A model generated the notes under the pieces. It was not told the DNA's origin. It saw only the letters and a program-made list of their open reading frames with translations, and did not search any database. The position numbers and the translations under genes are program-made. 5,428 bases of DNA from Eubacteriales Family XIII. Incertae Sedis bacterium (GTDB lineage Bacteria; Bacillota; Clostridia; Peptostreptococcales; Anaerovoracaceae), in NCBI GenBank assembly GCA_031257215.1, contig JAIRPC010000024.1, forward strand, positions 1 to 5,428, given 5' to 3'. Numbering within the stretch: position 1 is the stretch's first letter; every line of letters begins with the position of its first letter. Shown piece by piece: positions 1 to 5,428 of this stretch.

Positions 1-1220
1 TCCGCTTCCTCGCGGGCGGCCTTCGCTGCAAGCCGTGCCGATTCCCGCGATATGTTCAGCACCACGCCCATTGCCGCCATCATTATCAGTATAGCGTTGC
101 CGCCCTGGCTGATGAACGGCAGAGCCACGCCCGTTGGCGGCATGCTCGACGTGACCACCGCGACGTGCAGCGCCACCTGCAACGACACCCATATAGTCAC
201 CCCCGCCGCGAGCAGCATCCCGAACCTGTCGGGAGCGTTAACGGACACGAGCATACAGCGCCAAATCAGAAACAGGAACAGCACCAAAACCGCGAGGCAG
301 CCGATAAAGCCAAATTCCTCGCCTATTATCGCGAAGATATAATCGTTGTTAGCCTCTGGCAGATACAGCGCTTTCTGTATGCTCCTGCCAGGCCCGACGC
401 CCGTCACGCCGCCCGCGCCGAACGCCAGCAGGGACTGCACGTTTTGGTAGAACTCCCCGTGAGCATCCTTGAACGGTTCGAGGAAGCCGTGAAACCTCTT
501 GTAGTGCTCGCTGTCGGGGTGCGTTTCGATATACGCGTATAGCCCGATGAAACCGACCGTCATGGTCAGTATCAGATTTTTCTTCGGGTTGCCCGCTATG
601 CAGGTGAGTATCGCGATAATGCCGCACACTATGATGGCTGTTGAGAGGTTTGGCTGCATGATGATCAGCACGCAGCACACCATCATGAGGAACGTCATAG
701 GCAGATAGGCTCTCGTGAACGACGTGGCTATGACACGGTTTTTCGTGAAGAACCAGGCCACGAAAAATATCGCGGCCACCTTGGCTATCTCGCCCGGCAT
801 GATGGTAATGGGGCCGATCTCTATCCACCGCTCCGCGTTGTTCAGGTTCGTTCCGAGCAACAGCACCGCGATCAGCAAAAGCATGCCTATGCCCATGAGC
901 CACGGCGCCAGCGCGAAATATATCCTGTACGGTATGAACGAAACCCCTATCATGAGCGCGATGCCCATCAGCGCGAATTTTGCCGCCTTTATCAGATAGA
1001 AAAACGGGTCGTCGATATTCGGGTCGTACATGGAGCTGTAATAGCTGGCGCTGAACACCATAACAACGCCGAACGACACTAGCACCAGCACCGCCAGCGT
1101 CAGCAGGAAATCAGGCTGTGGCGCGCGCGGGCGCAGGCTCGCGCTCTCGCCGCCACGCACCTCGGCCGCGCCGCTTGCCCCGCCGTCTATTTTCTTGTCC
1201 GTCAATCCGCCCTTTGTCAT
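1..1220 (-). CDS. ftsW: FtsW/SpoVE-type SEDS peptidoglycan glycosyltransferase (3' end cut by window edge)
   Basis: Membrane enzyme that polymerises lipid II into septal glycan strands with a partner class B penicillin-binding protein. I translated 406 codons with no stop; the frame runs off position 1. Residues 1-36 are a polar, Gly/Arg/Ala-rich cytoplasmic tail. The first membrane helix is about 37-57, ending in FSASYYS, and several more hydrophobic helices follow. Family landmarks are AERWIEIG (129-136), QPNLSTA (189-195), VQSLLAFGAGG (261-271), GVGPGRSIQKALYLPE (274-289) and NDYIFAIIGEEFG (292-304). The last contains D293, which aligns with the essential SEDS aspartate. PPTGVALPFIS (361-371) precedes the last helix. 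The sequence ends in an Ala/Arg/Glu-rich tail, so only a short C-terminus is missing. The ATG overlaps the murD stop as ATGA and has an upstream GGAAGGG. Two motifs differ from the usual consensus: MPGE replaces QPSE, and SQGGN replaces SYGGS. FtsW and its sporulation paralogue SpoVE cannot be told apart from this sequence alone. Confidence 0.96.
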   Translation of the reverse strand, partial: MTKGGLTDKKIDGGASGAAEVRGGESASLRPRAPQPDFLLTLAVLVLVSFGVVMVFSASYYSSMYDPNIDDPFFYLIKAAKFALMGIALMIGVSFIPYRIYFALAPWLMGIGMLLLIAVLLLGTNLNNAERWIEIGPITIMPGEIAKVAAIFFVAWFFTKNRVIATSFTRAYLPMTFLMMVCCVLIIMQPNLSTAIIVCGIIAILTCIAGNPKKNLILTMTVGFIGLYAYIETHPDSEHYKRFHGFLEPFKDAHGEFYQNVQSLLAFGAGGVTGVGPGRSIQKALYLPEANNDYIFAIIGEEFGFIGCLAVLVLFLFLIWRCMLVSVNAPDRFGMLLAAGVTIWVSLQVALHVAVVTSSMPPTGVALPFISQGGNAILIMMAAMGVVLNISRESARLAAKAAREEA

Positions 1221-2683
1221 CTACGAAGCCCTTCCACTATTTCCTTGAAATGCTCGCCACGCTCCTCGAAGCATGAATACATGTCCCAGCTCGCGGACGC
1301 GGGCGAAAGCAGAACGGTATCGCCACGCTCCGCAAGCTCGAAGCCGAGCCTGACGCACGCGCCCATATCCTCGCAGAGAGTCACATCCGTAAACCCCTCC
1401 TGCTCCGCTTCCGACTTGAACCTCTCCGCGGTCGCGCCCATCAGGAGCAGGTGCTTCACCTTGCCGCCGAAGCCCCGAACAAAGGGGCGGAAATCCGACT
1501 GCTTGTCGTACCCCCCAGCGATCAGCAGTATGCCGGCGTCGGACGCTTCGATAGCCTTTGTGGACGCGTCGGGGTTCGTGCCCTTGGAGTCGTTCACGAA
1601 CCTTACGCCGTCTATCGTGGCCACATGCTCCATGCGGTGTTCCACGCCCTTGAAGCATTTCAGCGTGCTTGCGATAACCTTCGGGGATATGCCGCCGCAG
1701 TACGCTATCGCCGCCGCCGCCAGCGCGTTCTCGACATTGTGCGCGCCAGGTATGCGCAGCTCGCCTACCGCCGCCAGCGCGGTTGTCTCGCATGAGCCGA
1801 CGCCTTTGTATTTCTTCACGACCGCCTCGGAGTCAGCCAGCACTATCATGCCGTCCTTGACGAACGCGCCCGTTTCCAGCTCCTTAGTGCGGCTGAACGG
1901 GAACGCTTTTGATGGAGCGGATTTCACAAGCCCGCACACGAGCTCGTCGTCCGCATTGTATACAATATAATCGCCCGCGCCCTGCGCCGCGAATACCCTC
2001 GCCTTTGCCGCGCCGTAGCTCTCCATAGTACCGTGCCTGTCCAGATGGTCGGGCGTGAGGTTCAGCAACGCCGCCACCTTGGGCGAGAACTCGCGCGAGT
2101 CTTCAAGCTGGAAGCTCGATACCTCCGTCACGAATATCGTCCCGTATGCCGCTTTCACGGCGGACTCTATGACGGGCGTCCCTATGTTTCCCGTAACGAC
2201 GCTCACCGCGCCCGCGTTTTTGTATATCTCGCCGACCAGCGTCGTGGTGGTCGTCTTGCCGTTCGTGCCCGTGATGGCAATGAACACCGCGCCCTCAGGA
2301 GCGAACTGGTAAGCGGGGTCGAGGTCGCCCATCAGCACCGCGCCGCACTCCACTGCCGCCGCGATAAAGGGCAATGTCGGCGGCACGCCCGGGCTTTTGA
2401 CTATATAGTCCCAGCCCTCGTGCGGCGGCACCTTGCCGTTGAAGTACGGAACCGCGCCGATCTCGCCGACGCGCTCAAAAAGTTCCCTGTCGTTCCATTC
2501 CATATCCTTGGAGTCGAAAACCGCGATCTCCGCGCCCGCGCTTGCGAACGCTTTCATGGCGGCCGCGCCGGACTTGCCCATCCCGACTATCAGGACGCGC
2601 TTTCCCTCGTATATGCGACCGGCCATGCGCCGCCCGATCTCTCTGTCTTTATTTTCTTTTTTAGTAATTTTTTCTCTGTTCAT
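1217..2683 (-). CDS. murD: UDP-N-acetylmuramoyl-L-alanine--D-glutamate ligase (MurD)
   Basis: Cytoplasmic ATP-dependent Mur ligase that adds D-Glu to UDP-MurNAc-L-Ala. All three domains are visible in 488 residues. The N-terminal Rossmann-like UDP-binding domain carries VLIVGMGKSGAAA (30-42) and SPGVPP (97-102). The central ATPase domain has the P-loop GTNGKTTT (139-146), GNIG (165-168), EVSSFQLE (187-194), DHLDRHG (212-218) and the probable carbamylated lysine K227 in AKARVF. The C-terminal domain has GAHNVENA (313-320), EHRMEHV (348-354), NDSKGTNPDAS (364-374), GGYDKQ (390-395) and LSPASASWD (459-467). Typical MurD has about 450 residues; the excess is mainly a charged N-terminal extension (1-19). 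The start is uncertain. ATG at 2683 has a weak AAGG six bases upstream. ATG at 2626 (residue 20) would give the conventional N-terminus but lacks a clear Shine-Dalgarno sequence. The gene follows a 140-nt gap after mraY and ends in an ATGA overlap with ftsW. Confidence 0.97.
   Translation of the reverse strand: MNREKITKKENKDREIGRRMAGRIYEGKRVLIVGMGKSGAAAMKAFASAGAEIAVFDSKDMEWNDRELFERVGEIGAVPYFNGKVPPHEGWDYIVKSPGVPPTLPFIAAAVECGAVLMGDLDPAYQFAPEGAVFIAITGTNGKTTTTTLVGEIYKNAGAVSVVTGNIGTPVIESAVKAAYGTIFVTEVSSFQLEDSREFSPKVAALLNLTPDHLDRHGTMESYGAAKARVFAAQGAGDYIVYNADDELVCGLVKSAPSKAFPFSRTKELETGAFVKDGMIVLADSEAVVKKYKGVGSCETTALAAVGELRIPGAHNVENALAAAAIAYCGGISPKVIASTLKCFKGVEHRMEHVATIDGVRFVNDSKGTNPDASTKAIEASDAGILLIAGGYDKQSDFRPFVRGFGGKVKHLLLMGATAERFKSEAEQEGFTDVTLCEDMGACVRLGFELAERGDTVLLSPASASWDMYSCFEERGEHFKEIVEGLRR
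1229..1235 (-). promoter_or_regulatory. Ribosome binding site of ftsW
   Basis: GGAAGGG lies inside the last codons of murD, 8 nt before the ftsW ATG (1220-1218). With the 4-nt ATGA overlap it suggests that ftsW translation is coupled to termination on murD. Confidence 0.7.
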
Positions 2684-2823
2684 TAACTGCCTTGCTATTC
2701 CATGTTATTAGTTCGTCTTGCTTGTCTTAGTATTGCCTATCTGCCCTGCCAGCCCCTGCGCAAATCCCGCCCGCGCGGTTCACCTGGCTCGCCATGCTCT
2801 CACGCTTCACCCGCTTCACCCGC
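2684..2823 (-). other. mraY-murD intergenic gap
   Basis: These 140 nt separate mraY from murD in a chain whose other two junctions overlap by 4 nt. The mraY-proximal half is GC-rich and starts with a 9-bp tandem repeat. The murD-proximal half is clearly AT-richer, and this continues into the first codons of murD. On the minus strand I see no good -35/-10 pair. The best -10-like hexamers, TACTAA and TAACAT, have no recognisable -35 at 16-18 nt. I see no strong hairpin with a following T-run, so read-through from mraY is the simplest reading. A 22-codon ATG frame (2795-2727) lies inside but has no recognisable product. Confidence 0.7.
2690..2693 (-). promoter_or_regulatory. Weak ribosome binding site of murD
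   Basis: AAGG sits 6 nt before the ATG at 2683. It is only a partial match to the anti-Shine-Dalgarno sequence, but it is better than anything before the alternative ATG at 2626, where the upstream bases read GGGCGGCGC. It is the main reason for preferring the longer murD start. Confidence 0.4.

Positions 2824-2829
<6 letters not shown>
2804..2829 (-). repeat. Short 9-bp tandem repeat across the mraY stop
   Basis: On the minus strand the run reads GGGTGAGC, GGGTGAAGC, GGGTGAAGC: one 8-bp and two identical 9-bp units. The first unit contains the last glycine codon and the TGA stop of mraY. The GGTGA core of each unit resembles part of a Shine-Dalgarno sequence, and a further AGGTGA occurs at 2785-2780. 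The array is too short to assign a function. Confidence 0.75.
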
Positions 2830-3971
<1,142 letters not shown>

Positions 3972-3975
<4 letters not shown>

Positions 3976-5390
3976 AGCCCCTCCTTGATCGCGTCCACTA
4001 TTTCCTCTGTCCTCATTGCGCGCGACCCTTTCACTAGCACGATATCGCCGTCGCGCAGGGATGCACGCAGATACTCCGCCGCTTCCGCGTTGTCCGCGCA
4101 TTTCACCGCGGCGGTGCTGCCCACGCCACTGCCCGCACACCCTGACGCTATGGTCGCGCCTTTCTCGCCGACGGCAACGAGCAGGTCAACGCCCGACTCG
4201 GCGGCGTACCTGCCAACCTCGCGGTGCAGGCCCGCACTGCCCTTGCCCAGCTCGTTCATGCCCGCCAGCACGGCTATCCTCCTGCCGCCAGAAAGCGAAA
4301 CGAGGTAGTCTATCGCGCTGCGCATGGAATCGGGGCTGGCGTTGTACGTGTCGTCTATGATTTTCAGCCCGCCTCCAACGATCAGCCGCAGGCGGTGGTC
4401 TGTCCTCCTGAGCGATTTCAGCCTTTCAGCAGTCTCCGCCACCGTGATCCCGACGCGCGAAAGCGCGGCGGCGGCGAGCGCGGCGCTCACACCGTTGTAC
4501 AGCCCCGCTGTCGGCACAGTGAAATGCACTATCGCGTTTCTCTCCGACTGCAAGGCGAAGCTCACTGCCTCGTCGCCCGTGTACCTAGGCGGCGTGATGC
4601 GGAAGCCGCAGCCCTCGCTCTCGCCCGCCGTAGCCACGCTGTACGATCTGCCGCCCCTGTCCGCGAAAGCGCGGAGCTTCGGGTCGTCGCCGTTCACGAA
4701 CAGCGCGTTGCCCTTTCCGAAGTATGACGCTATTTCCAGCTTGGCATTGAGTATGCCGTCTTCCGAATCGAAATTTTCGCGATGGGATATCCCCACGTTC
4801 GTTATGACCGCGATATCGGGGCGCGCTATCTCCGCAAGCCGCCTGATCTCGCCCGCGTGGTTCATGCCGAATTCCAATACAAGCAACTCCGTATCCGCAT
4901 CCATGCGGAATATGGTCTTCGGCACGCCGATATGGTTGTTGTAATTGCCCTCCGTTGCGACCGTCCTGAGCGACGCGGACGCGGATGTGGCTATCATGTC
5001 TTTTTCGGTGGTCTTGCCCACGCTGCCCGTTACGGCTATCACCGTGGGGTTGACCCTGCGGCGGTACCATGCGGCCAGATCCTGGTATGCCGCAAGGGTG
5101 TCCGCGACCTGTATAACAGCGCCGCCGAAGCCCTCCGGCACGGGCGCGTCCCTGTCCACGACAAGCGCTGACGCACCCGACGCGGCCGCGACGGCGAGAA
5201 AGTCGTGGGCGTCGTAATTCTCGCCCGCAAGGGCAAAGAAAGCCTCGCCGGCGGAAATCCCGCGCGTATCCGTCGAAACGCCGAACACCTCCGCGCTCGG
5301 CGGTCCCGCCAGGATTCGCCCGTTCATATTCTCCGCTAATTCTCTTGCCGTTATTCTGTCCATCATAGCCTGCCGCGCAAAGCTGCGCAA
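3972..5390 (-). CDS. murF: UDP-N-acetylmuramoyl-tripeptide--D-alanyl-D-alanine ligase (MurF)
   Basis: Cytoplasmic ATP-dependent Mur ligase that adds D-Ala-D-Ala to the UDP-MurNAc-tripeptide, the last soluble precursor step. It has 472 residues, against about 450 in typical MurF. The N-terminal domain carries STDTRGISAGEAFFAL (39-54). The ATPase domain has the P-loop TGSVGKTT (121-128), GNYNNHIGVPKT (148-159), FGMNHAGEI (174-182), ITNVGISHRENF (196-207) and the likely carbamylated lysine K217 in LNAKLEIA. The C-terminal domain has HRLRL (332-336), DDTYNASPDSM (346-356) and KGSRAMRTEEIV (454-465). GSVGKTT and LNAKLEI resemble clostridial MurF. The usual GDMLELG motif reads AGMNELG here (376-382). 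The start is ambiguous. TTG at 5390 has AGGAG six bases upstream. ATG at 5366 or 5363 (residues 9 and 10) would match the conventional N-terminus but has poor ribosome binding sites. The stop overlaps the mraY ATG by 4 nt. Confidence 0.97.
3980..3985 (-). promoter_or_regulatory. Ribosome binding site of mraY
   Basis: AGGAGG, embedded in the last murF codons, lies 4 nt before the ATG at 3975-3973. It is the strongest Shine-Dalgarno match in the window. It fixes the mraY start against the longer in-frame reading and fits translational coupling with murF. Confidence 0.85.
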
Positions 5391-5396
5391 ATCGTT

Positions 5397-5401
5397 CTCC
5401 T
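5397..5401 (-). promoter_or_regulatory. Ribosome binding site for the TTG start of murF
   Basis: AGGAG lies 6 nt before the TTG at 5390-5388, an ideal spacing. An in-frame TAG at 5402-5400 rules out a longer reading. If the ATG pair at 5366/5363 is used instead, this site would be too far upstream to serve it. Confidence 0.6.
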
Positions 5402-5405
5402 ATTA

Positions 5406-5411
5406 ATTATA
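5406..5411 (-). promoter_or_regulatory. Possible -10 box upstream of murF
   Basis: A perfect TATAAT lies in a short AT-rich stretch before murF. A -35 box at 17-nt spacing would fall just beyond the window edge and cannot be checked. Transcription would start near 5399, inside the AGGAG of the TTG start, so this promoter would fit the downstream ATG start better. The match could also be chance in an AT-rich gap within a cotranscribed cluster. Confidence 0.35.
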
Positions 5412-5428
5412 CTACGCTCCTATTGATC

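Larger units (their letters stand above)
5397..5424 (-). repeat. Direct repeat AATAGGAG in the murF leader
   Basis: The 8-mer AATAGGAG occurs at 5424-5417 and again at 5404-5397, a period of 20 bp, with the TATAAT between the copies. Both contain AGGAG, but only the second is positioned to serve murF. The first may be fortuitous or may belong to the end of the preceding gene. Stop codons occur in all three minus-strand frames here, so any upstream gene (murE expected) ends within or before this leader. Confidence 0.6.

Noticed and set aside
349..903. A 184-codon minus-strand frame overlapping ftsW.
   Set aside because: It lies in another frame of ftsW. The ftsW frame carries the helices and catalytic motifs; this one is a His/Arg-rich shadow.
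1245..1970. A 241-codon plus-strand frame opposite murD.
   Set aside because: MurD motifs are continuous on the other strand over this whole stretch. The Ser/Pro/Ala-rich product has no recognisable features and no convincing ribosome binding site.
2647..2675. T-rich plus-strand stretch as a possible terminator tail for plus-strand transcription.
   Set aside because: No stable GC-rich hairpin precedes it on that strand and no plus-strand gene ends there. It is the A-rich start of murD read backwards.
2748..2788. Inverted repeat GCCAG/CTGGC in the mraY-murD gap as a possible terminator.
   Set aside because: The stem is only 5 bp with a 31-nt loop, mismatched on both sides, and has no T-run after it on the minus strand.
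3976..4140. Upstream extension of the mraY frame by 55 codons into murF.
   Set aside because: The extra residues are Arg/Gly-rich and hydrophilic, unlike any MraY N-terminus, and overlap the murF C-terminal domain. The AGGAGG before the ATG at 3975 fixes the start.
5369..5391. TTTGCGC repeated twice, 10 bp apart, at the murF start as an operator.
   Set aside because: The copies are short and in direct orientation, and they largely encode the N-terminal residues under the TTG start. Nothing else supports a binding site.

Overview
This window is a four-gene segment of a division and cell wall (dcw) cluster, all on the minus strand. Transcription runs from the right edge to the left: murF, mraY, murD, ftsW. 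The genes cover almost every base. The only gaps are 140 nt between mraY and murD and 38 nt upstream of murF. I see no RNA gene, mobile element, CRISPR array or plus-strand gene.

The products act in one pathway. MurD adds D-glutamate to UDP-MurNAc-L-Ala, and MurF later adds D-Ala-D-Ala to complete the UDP-MurNAc-pentapeptide. MraY moves phospho-MurNAc-pentapeptide onto undecaprenyl phosphate to give lipid I. FtsW, a SEDS polymerase, uses lipid II to build septal peptidoglycan. The usual companions are murE upstream and murG downstream; they would lie just outside the window and are not seen here.

Layout (high to low coordinates): a short AT-rich leader with a TATAAT box and two AATAGGAG copies (5397-5424); murF (5390-3972); mraY (3975-2824), overlapping murF by 4 nt as ATGA; a 140-nt gap with a 9-bp tandem repeat at its mraY end and an AT-rich half near murD; murD (2683-1217); ftsW (from 1220), overlapping murD by 4 nt and running off the left edge after 406 codons.

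The likely source is a GC-rich member of the Bacillota, probably Clostridia. This is inferred from the gene order, from the GSVGKTT P-loop and LNAKLEI motif of MurF, from the GLTPKQKL segment of MraY, and from AGGAG-type ribosome binding sites. By eye GC is in the high fifties per cent. ATA is the commonest isoleucine codon in ftsW, which is unusual at that GC.

Overall this is a conserved housekeeping region and I found no convincing new system. The points worth a second look are: an extra loop of about 45 residues in MraY; altered residues in two conserved FtsW motifs; an unusual MurF motif; the gap and repeat that break the overlapping gene chain; a basic AT-coded N-terminal extension on MurD; and an ambiguous TTG or ATG start for murF.
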